Below, one piece after another: positions 1-10,694 of a stretch of 64,000 nt of DNA. The notes below the pieces were generated by a model. That model ran no database searches and had not been told where the DNA came from. It saw only the letters and a program-made list of their open reading frames with translations. The DNA is from Streptomyces sp. NBC_00190 (GTDB taxonomy: Bacteria; Actinomycetota; Actinomycetes; Streptomycetales; Streptomycetaceae): assembly GCF_036203305.1 (NCBI RefSeq), contig NZ_CP108131.1:3286001-3350000 (forward strand), read 5' to 3'. Both the position numbers and the translations under genes were made by a program. The first letter of the stretch is position 1. Every line of letters starts with the position of its first letter.

Positions 1-765
1 GAAGTGGTCGTCCGAGAGCCAGCGCAGCAGCTCGCGGGCCTCTTCGAGCTCGTACTCGCGCAGGTCCGGGGCGGTCGGCTCGTCGGGCAGGCCTTCGGCG
101 ATGCGCAGCGCCGCGTCGCGCATCTTCTCCCAGTCCTCGACGGACTCACGCACGTCGGACAGGATGCGCAGCAGATCGCCGTTGATCTGCTTGAGGTCGG
201 CGCGGTCGGTCTCGCGGTCGATCTCGACGTGGATCCAGGACTCGACGAGGGAGTCGTGGGGGCGCGCGGTGCGGGGACCGTGCGCGTCGCAGTCGGGACC
301 GAGGATCTCGATCAGCTTGCCGGTGACGTCACGGCGGACGACGACCTGCGGGTGGATCACGACGTGGATGCCGCGGCCCTGCCGGGACAGCTCGTTGGTC
401 ACGGAGTCGACGAGGAAGGGCATGTCGTCCGTGACGACCTCGACGACGGAGTGGCTGGAGGTCCAGCCGTTCTCCTCGACGGTGGGCGTGTGCACGCGCA
501 CGCTCGCGGTGCCCTGCGGGCGGTTCTCCGCCAGCCGGTAGTGCGAGAGCGCCGCACCGAACACGTCGACCGGGTCCCGGTCCAACAGGTCCTCGGGGGC
601 GGTGTGCAGGTAGTAGCGCTGGAGGTAGGAGAGCACTGTGTCCCGGTCGGGATGCTCCCCCTGCTCGGACCCAGTCGGAAGTAGCCCCCCGGCCGGGCTG
701 TTCTCAGCTACCCGGGCCGCCCGCGCGAGCAGCTCGGCCTTTGCTTCGTCCAGCTTGGTCTGCAT
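1..765 (-). CDS. gdh: NAD-specific glutamate dehydrogenase, N-terminal part (runs off window)
   Basis: About 255 N-terminal residues are present; the rest lies beyond position 1. The start is MQTKLDEAKAEL, with an AGAGGA ribosome site just upstream on the minus strand. The segment contains the conserved N-terminal stretches DTVLSYLQRYYLHTAPEDLL, MPFLVDSVTNELSRQGRGIH and GWTSSHSVVEVV, known from the large (about 1600-residue) NAD-dependent glutamate dehydrogenases of Streptomyces. Those cytoplasmic enzymes deaminate glutamate to 2-oxoglutarate. The catalytic domain is not in view, so activity cannot be judged here. The promoter should lie in the 367-base gap upstream. Confidence 0.9.
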   Translation of the reverse strand, partial: MQTKLDEAKAELLARAARVAENSPAGGLLPTGSEQGEHPDRDTVLSYLQRYYLHTAPEDLLDRDPVDVFGAALSHYRLAENRPQGTASVRVHTPTVEENGWTSSHSVVEVVTDDMPFLVDSVTNELSRQGRGIHVVIHPQVVVRRDVTGKLIEILGPDCDAHGPRTARPHDSLVESWIHVEIDRETDRADLKQINGDLLRILSDVRESVEDWEKMRDAALRIAEGLPDEPTAPDLREYELEEARELLRWLSDDHF

Positions 766-1132
766 GTCCTCTGGCTCCTGTCGCGCGCCATTGCGTGACG
801 TAGGTGAAGGAAGGAATGGCGTAGCGCCGCGAGGCGGGATGTCCGTCCGGGATCGACGCTATGCCGTCGAGAAGGCCTGCCGGGAGGGAATCGGCCATGA
901 TCGGCGAGAGGTCCCGGCGGCGGAAATCAGCGAAGGCCCGGGCACGGTTGTGCGCCGGGCGCAGGCCGGAGGCTCCAGTGCCCCCGATGACTATCGCGCT
1001 GATCACGGGTACAAGGCTATCTCGCCCCACCCCCAGGTCGTCATGCACTGCTTCTGTACAAATCTTGGGGTAGAACTTTGACACTCTGGCCAGCGACGGG
1101 ACGAGCAGTCCGTGCACTGGCGTGTCCAGCCC
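766..1132. other. Intergenic gap between gdh start and HAD gene end
   Basis: This 367-base stretch between two minus-strand genes has no convincing coding sequence. Overlapping ORFs in several frames have poor codon bias and no recognisable protein. It presumably carries the gdh promoter. The AT-richer patch around 1050-1085 is the most likely place, but I could not identify a clean -10/-35 pair. Confidence 0.4.
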
Positions 1133-1789
1133 TTATTCGGACAGCTCGCGAGCTGTCCGAACGGCGTCTGCCAGGGTGTCGACGACGGGGACACCGGCCG
1201 ATTCGAGACTGGCGCGGCTGTGCGAGCCGCCCGTGTAGAGCACGGCCCGGGCGCCGACGTGGGCCGCGGCGAGCGCGTCGTCCACGGCGTCTCCGATGAG
1301 GACCGTACGTTCCGCGGTCACGCCCGTCCCGTCCAGGGCGGTCAGGTGGCGTACGAGATGCCCTGCCTTGCTGGTGTGGGAGGGACCGATCCGCCCGTCG
1401 ACGCGCAGGAAGTGCCCGTCGATGCCGTGGAACCGTACCAGCGGCACGAGCTTGTCGTGGGGCGCCAGCGAGAGCAGCGACTGGGTGAGCCCGTCCCGCT
1501 GCCAGTCCCGGAGCAGCTCCCGGGCCCCTTCGGTGAGCCCGGCGTCCTCGGCGGCGGCCCAGTAGTGCCGGTGGAACGTGTCGTCCATGACCAGCCACTC
1601 GTCCTCGGTGGGCAGCCGGCCCATGAGGCGCTCGTAGAACTTGGGCACCGGTACGACGTACAGCTCGCGGTAGGTCTCCAGGGTGATCGGCGCGAAGCCG
1701 AACTCGGCGAAGGAGGCATTGGTCGCGGCGATCACGGCGTCGATGTCGTGGAGGAGGGTGCCGTTCCAGTCCCAGACTATGTGTGTCAC
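1133..1789 (-). CDS. HAD-superfamily hydrolase
   Basis: A 218-residue cytoplasmic HAD hydrolase. Motif I is VWDWNGTLL at residues 5-13. The nucleophile Asp7 is kept, but the usual second Asp is Asn9. Motif III/IV is represented by TSKAGH and VLIGDAVDD. A helical cap lies between them (FYERLMGRLPTEDEW region). The GTG start overlaps the TGA of the upstream DUF6912 gene (GTGA), which indicates translational coupling; a longer upstream reading of this frame is the DUF6912 shadow. The substrate is unknown; phosphoglycolate-like or other small phosphoesters are possible. Confidence 0.85.
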   Translation of the reverse strand: MTHIVWDWNGTLLHDIDAVIAATNASFAEFGFAPITLETYRELYVVPVPKFYERLMGRLPTEDEWLVMDDTFHRHYWAAAEDAGLTEGARELLRDWQRDGLTQSLLSLAPHDKLVPLVRFHGIDGHFLRVDGRIGPSHTSKAGHLVRHLTALDGTGVTAERTVLIGDAVDDALAAAHVGARAVLYTGGSHSRASLESAGVPVVDTLADAVRTARELSE

Positions 1790-2286
1790 TTGAGCAGCCC
1801 CGGGATCTCCTGCACGCCGAACCACAGCAGCTCGTGGTCCTCGGCGCCGTCGACGGTGAACTGCGCGTCGTCGTCCCCGGCGTCGGCGGCGTCGACGGCC
1901 GCCGCGGCGGCGGCCACGGTCTCCTCGGCGTCGTCGGCGTCGACGTGCACGGCGGCGGCCACGGTGAGGCGTACGGCGTCGGCCAGGGCGACCTGGCCGA
2001 GGGCGGCCTCGTCGACCCCGGGCGTGGCGGTGGCGGCCTTGTCGGCGACGTCCAGGGCGACGACGACCCGCCTGCGCGGGGCCGCCGGGTCGGCGGCGAT
2101 CAGCCGCAGGGAGGCGGCCGCGGCGCGGCTGAGGGCCGCGTACTCCAGCTCCTCGATGTCGTCCGACACGTACCACTCGCGCAGCCCGGGCGTGACGGCG
2201 TACGCACGCAGCGGGGCGGGGCCCAGCTCACCCGCCTTGTGCGCCTCGGCGAGCCCGGGGAGGGTCAGGGGGACGTACACGCGCAT
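1786..2286 (-). CDS. Conserved actinobacterial protein (DUF6912-like)
   Basis: A 166-residue soluble protein beginning MRVYVPLTLPGLAEAH and matching the small actinobacterial family I know as DUF6912. The middle is rich in Ala, Asp and Val (VAAAAAAVDAADAGDDD). The C-terminus reads DHELLWFGVQEIPGLL. There is no signal peptide or membrane segment. It is co-transcribed with the HAD hydrolase, overlapping it by four bases. A possible -10 (TATCCT on the minus strand, 2320-2325) lies 34 bases upstream. The biochemical function is unknown. Confidence 0.8.
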   Translation of the reverse strand: MRVYVPLTLPGLAEAHKAGELGPAPLRAYAVTPGLREWYVSDDIEELEYAALSRAAAASLRLIAADPAAPRRRVVVALDVADKAATATPGVDEAALGQVALADAVRLTVAAAVHVDADDAEETVAAAAAAVDAADAGDDDAQFTVDGAEDHELLWFGVQEIPGLLK

Positions 2287-2615
2287 GGCCGGCTGCTTTC
2301 GGTAGTCGGAAACGTCCTCAGGATACGACCGCGCCCGCCGCCACCGGGAGACGGACGGCCGGGCCCCCTGTGGGTGACGGCCGTCGTCCCCCTTCGGGGT
2401 GCCCCGGCGGGACCCGCGGCCGTCCACCCCGGTCCCTTCGCGCCCGCCGCCGAGGCCCCGGCCGGGCAGGCCGGGCACTCGGATAGGTGAACCGTGCCCC
2501 GGGCGGGGCGGGGGTGCCCGGACGGTTGCGGAGCGTGTTCGCCGGCCGTAGAAGATCCCCATCAAGTTACCGCCCGGTACCGCTCCGGGCCCGGCCTGTT
2601 CGGGGGCAGATCGCG
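2287..2615. other. Divergent intergenic gap
   Basis: This 329-base gap separates the divergent DUF6912 gene and Rv3235-like gene and should hold both promoters. The only candidate I can point to is the minus-strand TATCCT at 2320-2325, without a good -35. Open frames through the gap are extensions of the flanking genes and lack ribosome sites. Confidence 0.35.
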
Positions 2616-3074
2616 ATGGACACCACGATGCGCGGCACGATCGGCGGCGAGGCGGCCCGCCGCGGGACCGGCGGCCAGTCGTCCCGGACCCGGCCGGCCG
2701 GGCGGCGCGACACCCGGCGCCCGGCGGCCCCGCCGCGGGCCCTGCGGCTCGGCCCGCACCACTGGTTCGCCGAACGCCTCCTGGCGGTCGTCAGCGGCCT
2801 CAGGCCGGTCCACTCGCTCCTCGGCCACACCGTCGGCCCGGCCTACCAGCAGCTGGTCACCCTCGCTCCTTCGGGCTGGGGAGGGACCGGGCTCGGCCGC
2901 CCGCGCCCGGTCGTGCGCCAGTGCGGCCGCTTCACCCCTGGCCCCGGTGTCATCGAGGCCTTCGCCCGCATCGCCACGGGCGACCGCATGACGGCGATGG
3001 CCTTCCGCCTGGAGCAGGGCCCGGACCTGCGCTGGCGCTGCGCGGCGATCGAGATCCAGGGCCCGCGCCCCTGA
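2616..3074 (+). CDS. Rv3235 family protein
   Basis: A 152-residue protein of the actinobacterial Rv3235 family, which is syntenic with secA. The N-terminal 60 residues are basic and Pro/Gly/Thr-rich, so probably disordered. The C-terminal domain carries HHWFAERLLAVVSGLRPVHS and GVIEAFARIATGDRMTAMAF, ending in a beta strand (RWRCAAIEIQG). I chose ATG 2616, preceded by a GGGGGCA ribosome site, over an upstream in-frame ATG at 2487 that lies in low-complexity sequence. The function is not established. The fold recalls small adaptor or chaperone-like domains, which is inference only. Confidence 0.8.
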   Translation: MDTTMRGTIGGEAARRGTGGQSSRTRPAGRRDTRRPAAPPRALRLGPHHWFAERLLAVVSGLRPVHSLLGHTVGPAYQQLVTLAPSGWGGTGLGRPRPVVRQCGRFTPGPGVIEAFARIATGDRMTAMAFRLEQGPDLRWRCAAIEIQGPRP

Positions 3075-3166
3075 TCCGCAAGAGGCGGCCCTCGACGGCC
3101 CCAGCGGCCCGCGCGGCCCACCCCGAACCGAGGCCGGGACACCGGGGCCGGGACACCGGCACAACG

Positions 3167-3208
3167 CGGCCGGGGCCGGACACCACGTACGGTGTCCGGC
3201 CCCGGCCG
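3167..3208. terminator. Bidirectional terminator between Rv3235-like gene and secA
   Basis: A perfect 18-base-pair inverted repeat (arms 3167-3184 and 3191-3208) with a six-base loop ACGTAC. It sits between two convergent genes 93 and 21 bases away and is fully symmetrical, so it can serve both strands. Long T tracts are absent, as is usual in Streptomyces. Confidence 0.85.
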
Positions 3209-3228
3209 GTGACTCGACCCCAGCGGGG

Positions 3229-6030
<2,802 letters not shown>

Positions 6031-6269
6031 CGAGGTTTGTCTCCTTGCCGGTCGGGCCTGGGCACTGTACGTACACGGGCACGGCAGGTGGGCCCCACCG
6101 TAACGGCCATCGTAAGCGAGGACGTGGTCGCGCCGGGAGGTCCGCCGTAGCCGCGAGGGCGCGGGTGCCCGTATTGAGAACGTACGGGTGACACGGAAGG
6201 TGCCGCTTCCTCCCCGAGATTCCCGAAAAGTGTTCGCCCGGGAACCGGCGGCGGCAGCAGAATCCGTTC

Positions 6270-6854
6270 ATGGAGCCCACCACACTGACCACCGACCGGC
6301 TCGTGCTGAGGCCGTTCGCCCCCTCCGACGAGGACGAGGTGTACGCGGCCGCCCAGGACCCGGACATCCAGCGCTGGACGATGGTCCCCTCCCCCTACGA
6401 GCGCGAACACGCCCGCAGCTTCGTCGGCGAGCTGGTGCCGGGCGGCTGGCGAGACGACACCGGCTACTCCTTCGCCGTCCGCCTCGGCCCCGGCGGCCCG
6501 CTGGTCGCCGCCGTCGGCGTCCACGTACACGAGGTCTTCGGGACGAACTCGTACGAGATCGGCTACTGGGCGACCAAGGAGTACCGCGGGCACGGCTACA
6601 TGACCGAGGCCGTCACCGCCGTCGCCCGCTGGGCCTTCACCGAGCTGGGCGCCGTACGCCTGGAGTGGCGCGCCGAGGCCGGCAACGCCGGCTCGCGGGC
6701 CGTCGCCGAGAAGGCGGGCTTCCGGGTGGAAGGGCTCCTGCGGGCCTCCCTGTACCGCGCGGGCTCCGTGCGCGATTCCTGGGTGGGCGCTCTGCTGCCC
6801 TCGGACCTCGGCCTGACCTCCGCGGTGCCCTACCTGCCGTCGGCCGCCGACTAG
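6270..6854 (+). CDS. GNAT family N-acetyltransferase (copy 1)
   Basis: A 194-residue RimJ/RimL-type GNAT protein. The N-terminal strand is TLTTDRLVLRPF. The acetyl-CoA pyrophosphate loop is YRGHGYMTEAV (about 109-119). The C-terminal motif AGNAGSRAVAEKAGFRVEG is typical of acetyltransferases acting on protein N-termini or small amines. It is a tandem paralogue of the next gene, and even the short sequence before the ATG is shared (GCAGAATCCG then TCATGGAGCC). The substrate is unknown. Confidence 0.9.
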   Translation: MEPTTLTTDRLVLRPFAPSDEDEVYAAAQDPDIQRWTMVPSPYEREHARSFVGELVPGGWRDDTGYSFAVRLGPGGPLVAAVGVHVHEVFGTNSYEIGYWATKEYRGHGYMTEAVTAVARWAFTELGAVRLEWRAEAGNAGSRAVAEKAGFRVEGLLRASLYRAGSVRDSWVGALLPSDLGLTSAVPYLPSAAD

Positions 6855-6874
6855 CCGATCGGCAGAATCCGGTC

Positions 6875-7456
6875 ATGGAGCCGATCACACTGACCACCGA
6901 GCGCCTCGTGCTGCGTCCCCACACGCCCGGGGACGCGGCCGAGGTGCACGCCGCCTGCCAGGACCCCGAGATCCAGCGCTGGATCTCGGTGCCCGTCCCG
7001 TACGAGCCCGCGCACGCGGAGAAGTACGTGACGCAGAGCGTCCCGGCCGGGTGGCGCGAGGACACCGCGTACAACTTCGCCGTGCGGCTCGGGGCCGAGG
7101 GCCCCCTCGTCGCCACGCTCGCCGTGCACCGGACGGGCGCGCACACCCACGAGATCGGGTACTGGACCGTCGCCGGTCACCGCGGCCGCGGCTACATGAC
7201 CGAAGCCCTGCGGGCCGCCGTCCGCTGGGCGTTCACCGAGGCGGGCGTCGTACGGCTGGTCTGGCGCGCCGGGGTCGGCAACGACGGCTCCCGCGCCGTC
7301 GCCGAGCGGGCGGGCTTCCTGATCGAGGGCGTCCAGCGCGCCGGCATGGAACACGGCGGCGCGCTGCTGGACTGCTGGGCGGGCGCGCTGCTCCCGTCCG
7401 ACCTGGGCCTGCCCTCCCGCCTCCCGTACGAGCCCGCCGTCAGTGGCGCCGCCTAG
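6875..7456 (+). CDS. GNAT family N-acetyltransferase (copy 2)
   Basis: A 193-residue paralogue of the preceding gene, starting 21 bases after its stop. It shares the framework TLTTERLVLRPH, PEIQRW, HEIGYW, RGRGYMTEALRAAVRWAFTE, GSRAVAERAGFLIEG and GALLPSDLGLPS. More than half the residues look identical by eye. The ATG at 6875 was chosen because it aligns with the start of copy 1. The gap between the copies repeats the leader of copy 1, so the duplication unit was leader plus gene. Divergence in the PVPYEPAHAEKYVTQSV region suggests altered substrate choice. Confidence 0.9.
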   Translation: MEPITLTTERLVLRPHTPGDAAEVHAACQDPEIQRWISVPVPYEPAHAEKYVTQSVPAGWREDTAYNFAVRLGAEGPLVATLAVHRTGAHTHEIGYWTVAGHRGRGYMTEALRAAVRWAFTEAGVVRLVWRAGVGNDGSRAVAERAGFLIEGVQRAGMEHGGALLDCWAGALLPSDLGLPSRLPYEPAVSGAA

Positions 7457-7466
7457 GCTTCGGCGC

Positions 7467-8648
7467 ATGACCAGCCTGCCGCCGCCGACCGTGTCCCTCT
7501 CCGCCGACGAGGCCCGCCGGATCGCCCTGCGCGCGCAGGGCCTCCTCGGGGCGCCCGACCGCCGCGGCGGGGTCCGCGGCGTCCTGCGCCACCTGGGCGC
7601 CGTACAGCTGGACACGATCTCGGTCCTGGCCCGCTCGCACGAACTGATCCCGTACGCCCGCCTGGGCGCCGTCGGCCGCGGCACGGTGGAGCGGGCCTAC
7701 TGGTCCGGCCATCACGCCTTCGAGTACTGGTCGCACGCGGCCTGCATCCTCCCCATCGAGGAATGGCCGCATTTCGCCTTCCGGCGCCGCGCCCGCCGGG
7801 CCCGCGGCCACCGCTGGCACGTCCTCCAGGACAAGGAACGCTCGACGAAGGCGGTCCTCGACCGGCTCCGGGCCGACGGCCCGCTGACCTCGACCGAGCT
7901 GGGCGGCGCCAAGAACGGCGGCGAGTGGTTCGAGTGGTCCGAGACCAAGATCGCGGTGGAGTGGCTGCTCGACACCGGTGAGGTGGTGTGCTGCGAGCGC
8001 CGCGGCTGGAAGCGGGTGTACGACCTGCCCGAGCGCGCCGTCCCCGACGCACTGCTCCACGACGACCTGGACGACCGCGAGTGCGTGCGCCGCCTGGTCG
8101 CCCTCGCCGGCCGGTCACTGGGCCTGGGCACCCGCGCCGACATCGCGGACTACCACCGGCTGGGGGGCGAGCAGGTCGACGCGGTGATCGCGGACTCCGG
8201 GCTGGTACCGGTCACGGTGGAGGGCTGGGCGAAGCAGGCGTGGGCGGACCCTGCGGCCCTCGCGACGGCCCCCAGGGGCCGCCACCGCACGACGCTGCTC
8301 TCCCCCTTCGACTCGCTGATCTGGGACCGCCCCCGCACGGAGCGGATCTTCGGCTTCACGCACCGCCTCGAGGCGTACGTCCCCAAGCCGAAGCGGATAC
8401 ACGGGTACTTCGCCATGCCGCTGCTCGCGGGCGGCCTGCTCCAGGGCCGCGTCGATCCGGGCCGCGAGGGCAAGACCCTGGTCGCCCGCCAGCTCTCCCT
8501 GACGTCGCCGAAGGCTGCCCGCCCGATGGCGCAGGCCCTGCGGGAGGCGGCGGAGTGGGTCGGCTGCGACGCGGTCCGCGTCGAGCGCGCCCAGAGCCCC
8601 CAGGAGGCCGCCGCCGTCGTGGCGGAGCTGGCCGTGCTGCCGGGGTAG
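7467..8648 (+). CDS. HTH_42 winged-helix DNA glycosylase (AlkX/YcaQ-like)
   Basis: A 393-residue protein of the winged-helix family that includes E. coli YcaQ (AlkX) and Streptomyces AlkZ, which unhook DNA interstrand crosslinks. The catalytic-loop signature GAVQLDTISVLARSHEL (residues 45-61) has Gln47-Leu48-Asp49, the Gln-hydrophobic-Asp form of AlkX rather than the Gln-x-Gln form of AlkZ. Other blocks are EYWSHAACILP, LRADGPLTSTELGG, TGEVVCCERRGWKRVYDL, LLSPFDSLIWDRPRTERIFGF and YFAMPLLAGGLLQGRVD. Start ATG 7467 follows copy 2 of the GNAT pair by 10 bases. Role in crosslink repair is inferred from the family. Confidence 0.88.
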   Translation: MTSLPPPTVSLSADEARRIALRAQGLLGAPDRRGGVRGVLRHLGAVQLDTISVLARSHELIPYARLGAVGRGTVERAYWSGHHAFEYWSHAACILPIEEWPHFAFRRRARRARGHRWHVLQDKERSTKAVLDRLRADGPLTSTELGGAKNGGEWFEWSETKIAVEWLLDTGEVVCCERRGWKRVYDLPERAVPDALLHDDLDDRECVRRLVALAGRSLGLGTRADIADYHRLGGEQVDAVIADSGLVPVTVEGWAKQAWADPAALATAPRGRHRTTLLSPFDSLIWDRPRTERIFGFTHRLEAYVPKPKRIHGYFAMPLLAGGLLQGRVDPGREGKTLVARQLSLTSPKAARPMAQALREAAEWVGCDAVRVERAQSPQEAAAVVAELAVLPG

Positions 8649-8719
8649 GCCGGGCTGGCGGGCCAGGCCGGGCCGGGCCGGCGGGCTGACCCGGTCCGGC
8701 CGACCTGCCACGGAGGCGG

Positions 8720-9472
8720 CTAGCGGATTTCGAGGATCTTCTCGCGCATCGCGTAGACCACGGCTTCCATCCGGGAGTGCAGCTGCAGCTTCTCCAGGAT
8801 GTTGCGGACGTGGTTCTTCACCGTGTTCTCGGAGATGAACAACTGCTTGGCGATGTCACGGTTGTTCATGCCGGTGGCCACCAGCTTCAGGACCTCCAGC
8901 TCCCGGTCCGTCAGCCTCGGCGCCGGCACCAGCCGCCGCTCGTCGGTCCGCTGGATCATCGACTTGAACTCGGTGAGCAGCTTCGACGCCATCGACGGGC
9001 TGATCTGCGACTGGCCGTCCGCCACCGCCCGGATCGCCGTGGCCACCTCGTCCGTCGAGATCTCCTTCAGGAGGTACCCGGTCGCACCCGCCTTGATCGC
9101 GTCGTAGAGGTCCGCCTCCTCGTCGCTGATCGTCAGCATGATGATCTTCGCGGAGGGGGCCACCTCCTTGATCGAGGTGCACGCCTCGATCCCGCCGCGC
9201 CGGGGCATCCGTACGTCCATCAGCACGATGTCCGGCAGCAGGTCGGCCGCCTTGTCCACGGCCTCCGCCCCGTCCCCCGCCTCACCGACGACCTGGATGT
9301 CCTCCTCCTGCGCGAGGACGATTTCCAGCCCTCGCCGGAACAGCGCGTGGTCGTCGACCACGAGTACCCGGATGGGCTCCCCGGCCGGCGAGCCGGCGAG
9401 CTCCGCCGCCGCGTCCGCCGCACGGCAGCCCGCACCGTCGTCACCGCGCACCGGCCCGAAGCTGTCCGCCAT
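8720..9472 (-). CDS. NarL/LuxR-family response regulator, orphan
   Basis: A 250-residue two-component regulator. A receiver domain (about 36-150) has the acidic pair [11 protein letters not shown], phospho-acceptor [14 protein letters not shown], switch Thr in MLTIS and Lys in GYLLKE. The LuxR-type HTH (about 185-250) is [20 protein letters not shown] followed by [13 protein letters not shown]. The N-terminal 34 residues are a Gly/Ala/Asp-rich extension. The ATG at 9472 has a GGGAGGA ribosome site; the frame stays open far upstream but that overlaps hpf. No histidine kinase gene is adjacent, so it is an orphan by position. It resembles the DegU/LiaR group. Targets are unknown. Confidence 0.92.
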   Translation of the reverse strand: MADSFGPVRGDDGAGCRAADAAAELAGSPAGEPIRVLVVDDHALFRRGLEIVLAQEEDIQVVGEAGDGAEAVDKAADLLPDIVLMDVRMPRRGGIEACTSIKEVAPSAKIIMLTISDEEADLYDAIKAGATGYLLKEISTDEVATAIRAVADGQSQISPSMASKLLTEFKSMIQRTDERRLVPAPRLTDRELEVLKLVATGMNNRDIAKQLFISENTVKNHVRNILEKLQLHSRMEAVVYAMREKILEIR

Positions 9473-9639
9473 CGTTCCTCCCCCTGCCCCTGCCCCTGCA
9501 TGTGCCGAACCGCTGGGCCAACCGGACGGGCTCCGCCGCCGGTTGACTGCCCGCCATGATTCCATGCCCGCGGCACGGCGCGGGGGCCGACGATGACTGC
9601 CCGGCGCATACTCGCCACACAGGAGGCCCGCACAAGAGG

Positions 9640-9671
9640 CCCCCGCGGGGCGCCGGAGCGTCCCGCGGGGG
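9640..9671 (-). terminator. Probable terminator of hpf
   Basis: A perfect 10-base-pair GC stem (9640-9649 with 9662-9671) and a 12-base loop, 17 bases beyond the hpf stop on the minus strand and upstream of the response-regulator gene. Confidence 0.6.
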
Positions 9672-9687
9672 GCGGTGAATGATGTGC

Positions 9688-10383
9688 TCAGCCGCCGAGC
9701 GCGCCCCCGGCACCGCCGCGGGGCTGCTCCGAGCTGGAAGCCCCGTCGGGGTTCACGTGGATCACGCCGTAGTCGTACGCGTGACGTCGGTAGACGACGC
9801 TGGGCAGCTTCGTCTCGGAGTCGACGAACAGATAGAAGTCGTGGCCGACCAGTTCCATTTCGTAGAGTGCCTGGTCGAGCGACATGGGTGCGGCCGAGTG
9901 GGTCTTCTCGCGGACGATGAGCGGGCCTTCGCCCTGGACTTCCAGCGATCCGATCCGGGTGGTCGGGATCGCGTCCGCCTTCTCCGCGGTGACCGGCTCG
10001 CCGTTCCCGTTCAGGGTGGCGGCGTCCGGTACCACGTCGGCGACCTCCGCCGCCGAGATCCGGCCGCTGCCGCGGCGGGTGTGGCGCTTGTCGTGCTGCT
10101 TGCGCAGCCGGGCCTCCAGCTTGTCCTGAGCCAGGTCCAACGCCGCGTACGCGTCTGCGGCGGCGGCCTCGGCACGGATCACCGGGCCCCGCGAACGCAA
10201 AGTGATCTCCACGCGGTCGGAACGGTCGGCCTGGCGCGGGTTGTGCTCCTTGGACACCTCGACGTCCAAGCTGATCACCTTGGCGTCGAGCTTCTGGATC
10301 CGCTCCGGATTCAGCTTCTCGGCCACGTGCTTGCGGAACCGGTCGGGCACCTCGGTCTTGCGGCCCTTGACGACGATGTCCAC
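9688..10383 (-). CDS. hpf: Long-form ribosome hibernation promoting factor
   Basis: A 231-residue two-domain HPF. The N-terminal S30AE domain begins [20 protein letters not shown] and has the basic helix [15 protein letters not shown] linker (about 115-170) leads to the C-terminal dimerisation domain with [20 protein letters not shown] and [10 protein letters not shown]. Long HPFs join two 70S ribosomes into inactive 100S dimers in stationary phase or stress. The GTG at 10383 has GGAG eight bases upstream and matches the usual family start; upstream in-frame starts (to 10506) would add 41 unconserved residues. The order comF-hpf-(secA) is conserved in Actinobacteria. Confidence 0.93.
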   Translation of the reverse strand: MDIVVKGRKTEVPDRFRKHVAEKLNPERIQKLDAKVISLDVEVSKEHNPRQADRSDRVEITLRSRGPVIRAEAAAADAYAALDLAQDKLEARLRKQHDKRHTRRGSGRISAAEVADVVPDAATLNGNGEPVTAEKADAIPTTRIGSLEVQGEGPLIVREKTHSAAPMSLDQALYEMELVGHDFYLFVDSETKLPSVVYRRHAYDYGVIHVNPDGASSSEQPRGGAGGALGG

Positions 10384-10694
10384 GCAGAACTCCGTTCCCG
10401 GATAGCTCCGCCCGACAGGGCGAAGCGTCTCCCTTTCGCACCAGACTCCGGTGAAGGCCGGAGCCTCGGACTTGGCGACTTTCACCTCCTCCTCCCCCAT
10501 CGGCAAGATCTACACCCCACCGACTTCGGAGTCGAGAGACAGCGATGCGTGGGGCCTTAAGGCTCGCCAGTCCTCACAACCGAACATATCCCTCTATGAC
10601 GGTTGTCGGCACCCGCTACCGGAACGTACTTCCGTTCAGGTGGCCGTTCCCTCTTACTACCTGCAACGATGGGCCTTCCCCGGCAGTTCCAAAT
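10384..10694. promoter_or_regulatory. hpf upstream region with possible ECF-type promoter and small hairpin
   Basis: This 311-base gap between comF and hpf is AT-richer than its surroundings, suggesting an independently regulated hpf transcript. On the minus strand GGAAC (10686-10690) is followed 18 bases later by GTT (10665-10667), the pattern of SigR-like ECF promoters. A small hairpin (10405-10426) and an unused GGAGGAGGTG Shine-Dalgarno-like run near 10488-10497 lie in the leader. The sigma assignment is inference. Confidence 0.35.

Noticed and set aside
704..1117. Minus-strand 137-codon ORF before gdh
   Set aside because: It overlaps the true gdh start in another frame, has no ribosome site or conserved motif, and its codon use is unlike its neighbours.
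6031..6269. Specific promoter call for secA
   Set aside because: TACGAT and similar hexamers occur in the gap, but none has an acceptable -35, so no promoter is listed.
8720..10441. 573-codon reading of the response regulator extending over hpf
   Set aside because: The upstream half is the out-of-frame shadow of hpf. A GGGAGGA site precedes the internal ATG at 9472.
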